NCBI GenBank assembly: GCA_964405775.1 | Contig: CAYOPG010000043.1 | Location: 1 to 19,120 of the forward strand | Length of the DNA: 19,120 nt | Source: JAAZFF01 sp964405775 | GTDB taxonomy: Bacteria > Verrucomicrobiota > Kiritimatiellia > RFP12 > UBA3636 | Reading direction: 5' to 3' | Shown here: positions 8,057-16,114 of the stretch, in pieces | How positions within the stretch are numbered: position 1 is the first letter of the stretch | Layout: each line of letters starts with the position of its first letter | Program-made: the position numbers and the translations under genes | The notes under the pieces: model-generated | Databases searched by the model: none | What the model saw: the letters and a program-made list of their open reading frames with translations, nothing else | Told to the model about the DNA's origin: nothing

Positions 8057-8800
8057 ATGAAGCAGTTTTCCAGACAACAACAAATCCCGCTTAGCGGGTT
8101 CTCACTGATCGAGGTAATGGTGGCAACGGCCATCTTCCTTGTACTTGTGACCATGATTGGAGCCGTTTTCCGTCAGGCGTCGTCGTCTTGGGAGTCTGGA
8201 ACCGCAAGCGCCGAGGGCGGATCCATCATCAGAGGCGTGATCGGGACGATACAGCGCGAACTTTCCACAGCCGTCGACGGACGTGTATACGGGGAGACCT
8301 GGACTGACCCCGTGAAGGTGACTGCACGCTCCGTGGAGTTCATATCCATAAAATCCCTGCGATCCGATGAGGAAGACACCACCAACCCCCAAAACTCCTC
8401 CCGCGAGGTTTGCAGAATAAACTACACGTGGGGCGGAGGCACCATGAAAAGGACTGAGCAGAGACTAAAACCCACCATTGACAACAGTGGCAAAATCAAA
8501 TGGTCTTCTGATGGCAGCCCGAGGCCGTCGACAATCGTATATCAGGAAGATCCGGACTCCATGTTTTCGGCCGACTTCGTGTTCGACGTAGTTGGCGATG
8601 CAAACTACACAACAACAATCAAAGAAGCAGTACCGGATTTCAACACAGACAGACGATGGAAAGTACCTGGTGTAAGTATACGCGGCACACTCACGCGTAG
8701 CGGATCCTTCAGCGGACTCGAGGTGCGTTCGTACGGCCGTAACGGGGTTCCGAACAACGACGTCGCAAAATCCAAAAACGACGATATTATTTCCAACTGA
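8057..8800 (+). CDS. Prepilin-like protein, GspJ / Verru_Chthon cassette C type
   Basis: 247 residues. The 14-residue leader ends in Ser-Gly, then FSLIEVM with Glu at mature +5. The helix continues into QASSSWESGTASAEGG and a stretch ending in IGTIQRELSTAV, the arrangement I recall in GspJ and Verru_Chthon cassette C proteins, where a long N-terminal helix breaks and a second helix ends in an RELS-like motif. The head is strand-rich (VEFISIKS; a later segment ends in LEVRSYGRNG). GGAGG (8043-8047) precedes the ATG by nine bases. It follows the I-like gene and would be its partner in a tip complex. Cysteine is rare in the head, so disulfide stabilisation is unlikely. Confidence 0.82.
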   Translation: MKQFSRQQQIPLSGFSLIEVMVATAIFLVLVTMIGAVFRQASSSWESGTASAEGGSIIRGVIGTIQRELSTAVDGRVYGETWTDPVKVTARSVEFISIKSLRSDEEDTTNPQNSSREVCRINYTWGGGTMKRTEQRLKPTIDNSGKIKWSSDGSPRPSTIVYQEDPDSMFSADFVFDVVGDANYTTTIKEAVPDFNTDRRWKVPGVSIRGTLTRSGSFSGLEVRSYGRNGVPNNDVAKSKNDDIISN

Positions 8801-8816
8801 TTTCTTTGGAGCCAAA

Positions 8817-9287
8817 ATGAAGAACAACAACGACAAAGGTTTCACATTGCTCGAGCTTCTGGCTGTACTGGCGATCATTTCCATTCTAGCCGGGATGATC
8901 GGCGTTACTGCGCATAATGCCAGACAGCGTGCATATCAAGCCACAGCAAACACCGAAGTCCAGCAGATCGCCATGGCTTTCAAATCATATTGGGTCGCAA
9001 ACGGGAAGTGGCCGGAGGGATTCCTCGGCAAAGAGGTCCAGATAACCGAAGAAGGCCTCGAGAGTTCGGGCTTGCTTGGCGGAGGAACAGGCGGCGGCTA
9101 CGTTTACCTGGAAATCTCCCCGGATTCGTTTCAAGCCATTTCCGGCGGGGACAAATTTTTCCTTGATCCTTGGGGGAACCCGTACGTCGTCACTCTCGAC
9201 CAGGTTTCACTGACAGAGGAAACCGAGGTATATGAGGGTGTGGTGCGTTTCATGAACACTGACAGGCATTACTACTCAGATTTTTGA
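8817..9287 (+). CDS. Small GspG-like prepilin
   Basis: 156 residues, close to the normal size of a major pseudopilin. The leader is short (8 residues) and ends in Lys-Gly before FTLLE. An amphipathic helix with NTEVQQIAMAFKSYW follows, then NGKWPEG, and near the end FFLDPWGNPYVV, which is the GspG-core DPWGxPY signature. The C-terminus lacks the Asp-rich calcium loop present in the gene at 4315. GGAG (8808-8811) serves as ribosome binding site. By length and core motif this is the most ordinary GspG homologue of the set, and it could be the true major subunit. That would leave the 286-residue protein at 4315 as a variant; the sequence alone cannot settle which is abundant. Confidence 0.85.
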   Translation: MKNNNDKGFTLLELLAVLAIISILAGMIGVTAHNARQRAYQATANTEVQQIAMAFKSYWVANGKWPEGFLGKEVQITEEGLESSGLLGGGTGGGYVYLEISPDSFQAISGGDKFFLDPWGNPYVVTLDQVSLTEETEVYEGVVRFMNTDRHYYSDF

Positions 9288-9330
9288 TTGGCGGAGAGCT
9301 AACTGACATTTGTGGACGAAGATTTATTCG

Positions 9331-9338
9331 AGGAGGGG
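9331..9338 (+). promoter_or_regulatory. Strong ribosome binding site of the 1037-residue cassette protein
   Basis: AGGAGGGG lies seven bases before the ATG at 9346 and is the closest match to the anti-Shine-Dalgarno in the locus. It decides the start against a possible in-frame TTG near 9310. Confidence 0.75.
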
Positions 9339-9345
9339 TTATACT

Positions 9346-12300
9346 ATGAAAAACGAAAATAGATCAGGATCGGCGCTGGTCGTCGTTCTGGGAATGCTTG
9401 CCGTGCTGATGATGATGGCGGTGGCGTTCTCGGTTTTCGTGCGCACGGAGCGCAAGGGCACAACAAACCTGCGTCACTCAATTGTGGCGAAGCTTACTCT
9501 GCAGACCGCGATTTCCCAAGTAATGGAATCCATTGACAGATCCTTCGAAGATCAGGAGAACAACTGGCCGGTTCCGGCATGGCCTGCGGGTTTCCTTACG
9601 TCAAACACAAACGCCCCATTCTACCAGTCCGAAGCAATGCTCAAGAAGAGCAGCGACCTCACATCAGGTGATTTCCGCGCGGCACGCGCAGCGAACGCAC
9701 GCATCCTGAACTCGGAAATGCGCAAGCATATTTCACCGGCACAGGCGGCACTGGTTAACAACGCCAAAATAGGATGGGCGCCAATAAGAGCCGGCGTCTC
9801 TGCAAGCGCCACAACTTCCAGCGGCAGACCTGTTGAAGACGTTGTCAAAGGCAGGTACGCGTTCGTCGCGCTTAACACCACCGGGCTGCTGGACATGAAC
9901 CACTTCTACCCATATGATCCTGCGAACCCAAGCAATCCTGGCGAGGGAATGATCCCGAAGTCTATAAACCCCATTTCCGTGGAAAACTCTGATTTTGCCA
10001 ATCAATATTTAGTGGGCAAGGATTTCTTCGATTTACGTGAGCGGACTGCAGGCGACGTGTTTACCTCGTACACGGACATGATGCGTATGTTAGGCTCCGA
10101 CCCGAATCCAACCTCGGACAGGTACTACAAATACACAAAGGATCAAGTGGTAACGCGCGACCTTTTCGGCACACACTCGATGTCTGTCGAAGAATGCGCT
10201 CCAGACGGCGCAATGAAAGTACCGCTGATGAACCCTGCGGCTTCTGGCAACAAAGCCGCCTACATAAGACTCATCCACGACGCTTTCAAAAAGGTCTTTA
10301 AAGAATCAGGAGATGAATACACTTTCTGGAAAAACAACAGCGGCAAACTGCCTGAACTGACCCGAGCACAGCTTGCCACCATAGCGTTGCTCGACTACAT
10401 GGACGACGATTACATTTCATCCGGGAAGGACGTCGCAGCAGCCCTGATCGGCCCCGACGCTATAATCAACGGCACTGCAAACCCGCTTGACTACCCCTGC
10501 ACAGAGCCCATCCCCCAATTCACAGGTTTCTATGCCCATTTCGACTTCCCCGGCAAAGACGGAGCCAACTACAAGCCCACCGGATCCGGAACAGACTCAA
10601 CATCCGGCCTTGAATACAAAGAATGGAACGTTGGGTTCCAAATGTACACCACGGTTGCCTCTCTCGGTCCGTCAGGGATCGACGAAAGATTCACAGCCGA
10701 GATAGGGATTGATTTTTCCATGATGGCTGATGGCATAAACGACCTCTTTGGCGGCAACTGGCAAAGAGTCGCTCCAGGGAATGACTTCCAGCCCATGGCG
10801 GGTATAAGGCAGGTCAAATTCGCGGCTCCCCTAGACAATGCGCTTTTCAATTCCAATTACGAACCGCATCTGGAATCGAAGACAGGAAACAACATGACGT
10901 TGTTTGGTCTGGAACTAGATAAGATAATGACAGTGCGGGAATACTACAACCCCACTACCGCTGGAGCTCCAAGAATGACGGATTGGGAAGTTTCCAAATC
11001 AAACCAAAGTCTTCTCTCAGAGATTCGCATAAGAGCAAAAATTAAAGATGGCCCACAAACCATCCTCCAGATACCGGCTCAGGCGTTGGAGAGGCCGGAT
11101 AACAGACACCTTGTCAGGATTTCGCCGGGCTTGTACAATTCCAAACGTAGCAGTCCGGCATGGGGATGGGCGATGGTCACCGACCCGCGTTTCGGGTACA
11201 ACACGGTCAACATAGAGAATGGTAACTTCCCTGGCAACAGCTACGGCGTATGGCTTAACAACGAATTGGCTGAAGCCATAGTCGGTCATGGTGGCTTGGA
11301 TCCGGAACTTGTAAATATATGTACCAGTCTTATGTCAATTGAAGAGGCCGACACAGACGCGACCGCCGCGATAGTGTACCAGGGCCAAGGCAACTACTTT
11401 ATTGATCTTTGGCTCACAAGCGATCAAAACAAAGCGAGGGGGAGAACTGATGCAATCTCGGGCGGAGCGGGAATCTACCCGGACACGCTCCTGTCATACA
11501 AGAACGGCGGAGCGCCTTACAGCGTTTCGGGGGATAATTTTATGATGTCTCTCTTCACACGCGTGGCCAACGAACCTATGGAGTCTGCCGGAGAGTTGGG
11601 TCGTTTGATGATCGGGCCGTGGGAAACGTTCTCGCTTTTCGCCAATTTCCGTCCGAACGGCAAACTCGTTCACCATCGGGTTCTTGATTATTTCGCACCA
11701 ATGAAAATCGGTAATCCCCGCAACGTGACAACGCCTCCACGCGCAGGCGAGGAATACTTTCCACCCGTATATAATGGCAAGCTGAACCTAAATGCGCAGC
11801 GCGATGTGCTTTGCGTGCACAAGGATAGCAGCCTCGGCGTGAGCATCACTAACGGCCCTCCCTACAACTTCAACTCCGACCCGCTGGCGGTGGTGATGAC
11901 AGGACTTGTGTTGAACGAAGAGGAAAACGACAAAGACACGACTCGTGGACGGCTATCCGGCGCATCCGCAACTGCAATAGCAGAGAGTTTCTACCAAAAA
12001 ACCGAATTCGAGCGAAAATGGAATTCCACAGATTTCGGGCGCAAGGACGACGAAAGTCTAGAAGGCATGCCGATGATAAGCCGTATATCCGACTTAGGCA
12101 ACAGCAGCTCAACCAACACCCCGGGCGGAGGGGGTAGCCCGATGGTCGAAGCACTTATGAACCAAACGGAAAAGACGATCGTGCTATGCGATGCTCATCG
12201 AGAAGCGCTCATCTCGGGAACAGTTGACAAAGTTACCACGCGTGGACAGACTTTCACTGTACTAATCCGTGCAGACGCCTATTCAACCAGCTACGGCTCA

Positions 12301-12459
12301 GACAACGCCTCGGGCGGCTCATCACTCTCCTCCGTGCGCGCGATCGTCGAACTATGGCGAGACCCGCAGCCGATCCGCGATTCCACAGGGGCAATCTTCC
12401 CGTTAGGCACCGACACTCCAACGCACACATGGCACGTGCGTTCAGTGCACCTGTTCTGA
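9346..12459 (+). CDS. Giant GspK/PilX-like protein, Verru_Chthon cassette A type
   Basis: 1037 residues. The N-terminus is short and basic, then SGSALVVVLGMLAVLMMMAV and FSVFVRTER (about 7-35). This is the PilX/GspK-type start, with no Phe-Thr-Leu-x-Glu site, followed by NLRHSIVAKLTLQTAISQVM, a long helix typical of GspK N-termini. The remaining 950 residues are polar and strand-rich with many Asn, Gly and Pro, and no catalytic motif I recognise. The C-terminus VRAIVELWRDPQPIRD ending in HTWHVRSVHLF fits what I recall of Verru_Chthon cassette A proteins. GspK is normally about 320 residues and caps the pseudopilus tip; this one is three times longer and would be mostly periplasmic or extracellular. 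It is the last pilin-locus gene. Confidence 0.8.
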   Translation: MKNENRSGSALVVVLGMLAVLMMMAVAFSVFVRTERKGTTNLRHSIVAKLTLQTAISQVMESIDRSFEDQENNWPVPAWPAGFLTSNTNAPFYQSEAMLKKSSDLTSGDFRAARAANARILNSEMRKHISPAQAALVNNAKIGWAPIRAGVSASATTSSGRPVEDVVKGRYAFVALNTTGLLDMNHFYPYDPANPSNPGEGMIPKSINPISVENSDFANQYLVGKDFFDLRERTAGDVFTSYTDMMRMLGSDPNPTSDRYYKYTKDQVVTRDLFGTHSMSVEECAPDGAMKVPLMNPAASGNKAAYIRLIHDAFKKVFKESGDEYTFWKNNSGKLPELTRAQLATIALLDYMDDDYISSGKDVAAALIGPDAIINGTANPLDYPCTEPIPQFTGFYAHFDFPGKDGANYKPTGSGTDSTSGLEYKEWNVGFQMYTTVASLGPSGIDERFTAEIGIDFSMMADGINDLFGGNWQRVAPGNDFQPMAGIRQVKFAAPLDNALFNSNYEPHLESKTGNNMTLFGLELDKIMTVREYYNPTTAGAPRMTDWEVSKSNQSLLSEIRIRAKIKDGPQTILQIPAQALERPDNRHLVRISPGLYNSKRSSPAWGWAMVTDPRFGYNTVNIENGNFPGNSYGVWLNNELAEAIVGHGGLDPELVNICTSLMSIEEADTDATAAIVYQGQGNYFIDLWLTSDQNKARGRTDAISGGAGIYPDTLLSYKNGGAPYSVSGDNFMMSLFTRVANEPMESAGELGRLMIGPWETFSLFANFRPNGKLVHHRVLDYFAPMKIGNPRNVTTPPRAGEEYFPPVYNGKLNLNAQRDVLCVHKDSSLGVSITNGPPYNFNSDPLAVVMTGLVLNEEENDKDTTRGRLSGASATAIAESFYQKTEFERKWNSTDFGRKDDESLEGMPMISRISDLGNSSSTNTPGGGGSPMVEALMNQTEKTIVLCDAHREALISGTVDKVTTRGQTFTVLIRADAYSTSYGSDNASGGSSLSSVRAIVELWRDPQPIRDSTGAIFPLGTDTPTHTWHVRSVHLF

Positions 12460-12489
12460 TTATTTCACGAAAGAGAACAAATACGTAAA

Positions 12490-13758
12490 ATGGCAAATGT
12501 TATAAATACCCTAAAGGATAGGGGGCTGTTCGACAATTGGACCAGCCCCGATCTGTACCGTGAACTAGACAAGCCCATAACCCTCTACGCAGGCTTCGAC
12601 CCGTCAGCAGACAGCCTGCAGGCAGGCAACTTCGTGGCAATAATGACACTCTGCCACTATCAGAGAGCTGGCCACAACGTCATTGCGCTCCTCGGCGGCG
12701 CCACCGGCCTGATAGGAGATCCTTCGGGTAAGGCCTCTGAACGCGAACTGCAAAGCGAGGAGAAAATCGCGCATAACGTCGAGGGAATCAAAGAAAACCT
12801 TTCACGTTTTCTCGACTTCGATGTGGGCAAAGGCAAAGCTCGACTAGTCAACAATCTGGACTGGCACAAGAATTTCACGTTCATTTCCTATCTGCGCGAC
12901 GTCGGCCGCTACTTCCGAATGGGCACGATGCTTGGCAAGGAAAGCGTCAAACAACGCATAGCCTCTGAAAACGGCATGAGCTTCACCGAGTTCTGCTATC
13001 AGACTCTGCAGGGGTACGACTTCCTGCACCTATACGACACTTACGGATGCCGCCTGCAGATCGGCGGATCCGACCAATGGGGCAACATCACAGCAGGCAC
13101 CGACCTTATACACCGCCAACGCGAAACCGAGGCGTATGGAATGACCCTCCCCCTTATCACAGACAGTCAGGGGCGCAAGTTCGGCAAGTCAGAGGGCAAC
13201 GCGATGTACCTCGACAAAAACAAGACCTCGTGCTATGACTTTTACCAGTTTTTCATGAGGTCGGAAGACGCCGATGTTATCCGATACCTTAAAGCGTTCA
13301 CCTTCATACCTCTTGATGAGATTGCTGCGCTTGAGGAGCAGGTCAGAACAGCGCCCGAAAAACGTGCGGCCCAGACTGCTCTCGCGGACGACGTGGTGCT
13401 ACGCGTCCACGGATCCGAAGGGCTACGGCAGGCGCGCCAGGCAACCGCAGCGCTATTCGGAGGTTCGTTCGCCGGGATGTCGGCCGCCGACCTGATGCCT
13501 GTATTCGCAGACGCGCCCTCAAGCGAACTCCCGCTATCGGATGTGGTCGGCGCCCCTGTCACGAAAGTCGCTACGGCAGCAGGCATCTGCAAAAGCATGG
13601 GTGAGGCCCGCCGCTTGGCCGATGGTGGCGGACTGTACGTCAACAACGAGCGGATAGGTTCGGCCGACACAATATCCGAAGGCCAGATCATAGACGGGCA
13701 GATGCTCGTGTTGCGCTCCGGCCGTAAAAACTACCGACTAGTGAAGCTGGTCAAATAA
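12490..13758 (+). CDS. tyrS: Tyrosyl-tRNA synthetase
   Basis: Charges tRNA-Tyr in the cytoplasm. It has 422 residues, the normal bacterial length. The class I Rossmann domain includes ALLGGATGLIGDPSGK, then the tyrosine pocket and GYDFLHLY followed by QIGGSDQWGNI. The second signature is KFGKS (K230-S234). The C-terminal S4-like RNA-binding domain (about 355-422) ends in GRKNYRLVKLVK. The first signature is unusual: where most enzymes have T40, H45 and H48 (Geobacillus numbering) this one has S39, Q44 and N47, in DPSADSLQAGNF. All other motifs are intact, so I still call it an active TyrRS. The Shine-Dalgarno (GAAAGAG at about 12469) is weak. It lies 30 nt after the pilin locus with no visible terminator, so it may be partly co-transcribed. 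Confidence 0.96.
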   Translation: MANVINTLKDRGLFDNWTSPDLYRELDKPITLYAGFDPSADSLQAGNFVAIMTLCHYQRAGHNVIALLGGATGLIGDPSGKASERELQSEEKIAHNVEGIKENLSRFLDFDVGKGKARLVNNLDWHKNFTFISYLRDVGRYFRMGTMLGKESVKQRIASENGMSFTEFCYQTLQGYDFLHLYDTYGCRLQIGGSDQWGNITAGTDLIHRQRETEAYGMTLPLITDSQGRKFGKSEGNAMYLDKNKTSCYDFYQFFMRSEDADVIRYLKAFTFIPLDEIAALEEQVRTAPEKRAAQTALADDVVLRVHGSEGLRQARQATAALFGGSFAGMSAADLMPVFADAPSSELPLSDVVGAPVTKVATAAGICKSMGEARRLADGGGLYVNNERIGSADTISEGQIIDGQMLVLRSGRKNYRLVKLVK

Positions 13759-14746
13759 TGTTCGGCTTCAATACTCTTACGGAGATCTTTGCCAGCTCAT
13801 TGACCAGCTTCGAGTAGGTCTTCTCGTCTTTGTAGATACCAATTATCGCCCCGCCGGAGCCGGTGAACTTTGCGCAAGCGCCGCAAGCGCGCGCGACATC
13901 CACCATGCGGAGGTTGCCGTCGCTTATGTTGTATATCGAGGCGCGCCGGTCAAAGTTAGCGTTCATGAGACGCGAAAGCTCTTCAAAATTTCCGTTGTCC
14001 AGGCATTCAAGAGCCTCTTCGGTTATGTCTCCCCAGAATTTCATGGCATCAACGATCGTCTTGTCGCCCGCGTTGAAACGCGCCCGTATGTTGTTGTGGA
14101 AAACATCAGACATCTCCGAAAGATCTGTACGGTAAGCGATGTACAGGTTTGGCAGCTTTGATGTATCCAGAGAAACGTAATTGCCGTATCCTTGCCTGTC
14201 GATCAGATCTTTGTTGAAATCCATGTATACCAGCCCCTGATACACCTGTATCACGCGATCCTGCAATCCAGCGGAGATCCCCAGCTCCTTAAGCTCAGTA
14301 TCGCGTATTATGTTCGCTAGCTCCTGCTTTGGTATGGTGATTCCGTAAAAAGTCATTAGTGCGCGGTAGCACGCCGTTATAATGGCGCTGGAGCCAGCCA
14401 AACCCACGAGGTTTGGGATGTTCGATTGGCAGCGCACGGTGAAGTTGCGTTTATCGTGCAATATACCATGAGTGTGCGTGTAGTCATGAAATGTCTTGAT
14501 TGCGGCCTTCAGCAGGCGGATCCCGCCATAGTACCCAAAGAGGCGCACGTCCTCCGCAAGTTCGTCGATGCCGGCGAAACACGAGCTGTCGCGCTCAGTA
14601 GGCAGTATCTCTAGCTCGGGAGTTTCGTACAGGGTCACCTCGGCAAAGAAGTTGTCAAACGTGAACGAAATGGTTTTCCCAAAATAGCCGTCGGATGGGT
14701 TCCCGATCAGCGCCGCCCTTGCATATGCTTTGCTTCTTATTATCAT
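13751..14746 (-). CDS. GHMP kinase resembling plant glucuronokinase (D-glucuronate 1-kinase)
   Basis: Likely phosphorylates D-glucuronate at C1 with ATP, a step toward UDP-glucuronate, in the cytoplasm. It has 331 residues. The N-terminus YARAALIGNPSDGYFGKTIS (8-27) closely follows the Arabidopsis glucuronokinase 1 N-terminus as I recall it. The GHMP P-loop is PNLVGLAGSSA (111-121); GLQDR with D163 and KFTGSGGA (293-300) are GHMP motifs 2 and 3. The neighbouring GLVYMDF also resembles the plant enzyme. It is the second gene of an operon behind the hexokinase, 27 nt downstream, and converges with tyrS, whose last 8 bases it overlaps. Alternatives within GHMP kinases (heptose, fucose or galacturonate kinase) cannot be excluded; substrate is inference. 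Confidence 0.82.
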   Translation of the reverse strand: MIIRSKAYARAALIGNPSDGYFGKTISFTFDNFFAEVTLYETPELEILPTERDSSCFAGIDELAEDVRLFGYYGGIRLLKAAIKTFHDYTHTHGILHDKRNFTVRCQSNIPNLVGLAGSSAIITACYRALMTFYGITIPKQELANIIRDTELKELGISAGLQDRVIQVYQGLVYMDFNKDLIDRQGYGNYVSLDTSKLPNLYIAYRTDLSEMSDVFHNNIRARFNAGDKTIVDAMKFWGDITEEALECLDNGNFEELSRLMNANFDRRASIYNISDGNLRMVDVARACGACAKFTGSGGAIIGIYKDEKTYSKLVNELAKISVRVLKPNII

Positions 14747-14773
14747 GTCAACACGTCCGTTCCCGGTTTTTCC

Positions 14774-16066
14774 TTAAGCTATCAGCCCCGCGACCGCCGC
14801 GCCAATCATCGGAGAGTCGTCAACGCAGACCGTTTCGAAATAGACACCGCGTGCGCCCAGAATTTCGCGCATCCCCTGCTCCACCCTGGATTTAAAGAAT
14901 ACAGAGCGGGTCTTGTAATATGTAGACCCGTCTATGTTTATGCAGACAGGGTGGAGTTTGTCATGCCCGGCGCCTGAACGCAGGACAGTGGCCGATATGT
15001 TCACCGCCACAAGACCGGCCGCACGCAGGAACACGGGTTCGCCCAGATCCATTATGAGTCTGCGATCATCGTCATTGAGCGGCGCCTCATCGAACTTCGT
15101 ACCGCTTGTGAAAGGATTGGCCACAAAATCATCGAAATCTTTGGTAGAAAGATTCTTCCAGCCGAGAAACACATCTGCAACAGCCTTTCTGAAAAGCCCC
15201 TCGCGCGCCGCGCACTGCAGCACGGTCAGTCCCAGCCCCCCGATGTACGCCCCGGAGATCATCTTCTCGAACACACCCACACCAGGATCCATAGTGCCGG
15301 AGTCCATTATTTCATCGAATCTCGACCGAGGTGCGCCGTCGAAGCTTCCCGATTCAACATTTATGACCATCGAACTTCCGGTCGGCAACCCCTTAACCTT
15401 ATTGATTTTCTCGTTTGCCTCTATGTACGCTATGTTAGTGCCGGTTCCAAGGATGAACCCAACGTAAGAGGAATATTCGCGAGCCATGCCCGCGCTCATG
15501 CCCGCAAGCAGTGTGGCGACGGTGTCGTTGAGCATGCAAAGCCTTAACTTGCGGCCTGTCGATTTCTCAAGCGCGGCTGAAATGCCCGAACAAACCATCT
15601 TCCCGACGATGCCCGGCGCCGCCACCTGCTTTGTCCAGTGCAGAAGCCGCCCGTCAAGTGACGGCGTGATCTCTGCCGGATAAGAGAAACAAAAACCCAC
15701 CTTGTCAGAACGGAGGGCAACCGGTTCCAGATGTTTAGCGAATTCCCCGAAAAACTCCTCCTCTCCGAGCGTCTCGCCCGTCGTGCCCGGCATAGAGTGT
15801 TTACGGAAATCCTCGATGCGAGCCTTGCCGGCGGCATCGAACCATAACACCGCCACTCGCAAATTCGTTCCACCTGCGTCGAGCACTATGATGGGCGTGT
15901 CGGAAGAGACCTGCTTGTCCACACTAAGGTAGGCCGGCAGCATCTTAAGAGACTTGGGGTCATCGCCCAGACCCGCCGTCATGTGTCTATCGAACTCCCT
16001 CAGAAGAGGCTCTACATCCACTTCCTGTTGAAAATTGTATTTATCGAAAAACTCGGCGACCTGCAT
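14774..16066 (-). CDS. Eukaryote-type hexokinase
   Basis: Phosphorylates hexoses to hexose 6-phosphate. It has 430 residues, the size of a single-domain eukaryotic hexokinase rather than a bacterial ROK glucokinase. In order: SLKMLPAYL, the phosphate-1 motif DAGGTNLR (63-70), the sugar loop GFCFSYP (124-130) with WTKQ (144-147), LNDTVATLLAG with catalytic D181, phosphate-2 GTGTN (207-211), NVESGSFDG with E238, and adenosine motif INIDGSTY (377-384). The conserved Glu in the SGxYxGE motif is replaced by Gly277 (SGAYIGG). I chose the ATG at 16066, not an upstream one, because AAGGAG lies eight bases before it. It is divergent from the metallophosphoesterase and leads an operon with the glucuronokinase-like gene. 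The true sugar may not be glucose. Confidence 0.9.
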   Translation of the reverse strand: MQVAEFFDKYNFQQEVDVEPLLREFDRHMTAGLGDDPKSLKMLPAYLSVDKQVSSDTPIIVLDAGGTNLRVAVLWFDAAGKARIEDFRKHSMPGTTGETLGEEEFFGEFAKHLEPVALRSDKVGFCFSYPAEITPSLDGRLLHWTKQVAAPGIVGKMVCSGISAALEKSTGRKLRLCMLNDTVATLLAGMSAGMAREYSSYVGFILGTGTNIAYIEANEKINKVKGLPTGSSMVINVESGSFDGAPRSRFDEIMDSGTMDPGVGVFEKMISGAYIGGLGLTVLQCAAREGLFRKAVADVFLGWKNLSTKDFDDFVANPFTSGTKFDEAPLNDDDRRLIMDLGEPVFLRAAGLVAVNISATVLRSGAGHDKLHPVCINIDGSTYYKTRSVFFKSRVEQGMREILGARGVYFETVCVDDSPMIGAAVAGLIA

Positions 16067-16074
16067 TTGGATAG

Positions 16075-16080
16075 CTCCTT
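16075..16080 (-). promoter_or_regulatory. Ribosome binding site fixing the hexokinase start
   Basis: On the minus strand AAGGAG lies eight bases before the ATG at 16066. The frame is open upstream to 16114, but that longer start has no comparable site, so the shorter start is preferred. Confidence 0.7.
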
Positions 16081-16114
16081 GGTGTTGTGCGAAAGGCTCA
16101 AAATTATGCGCCAC

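Noticed and set aside
12460..12489. Possible terminator between the pilin locus and tyrS
   Set aside because: Only a 5-bp pairing (GTTCT/AGAAC) with a long loop is visible and there is no U-run.
16067..16114. N-terminal extension of the hexokinase to an upstream ATG
   Set aside because: The extension would put the AAGGAG site inside the gene and adds residues not expected in the family.
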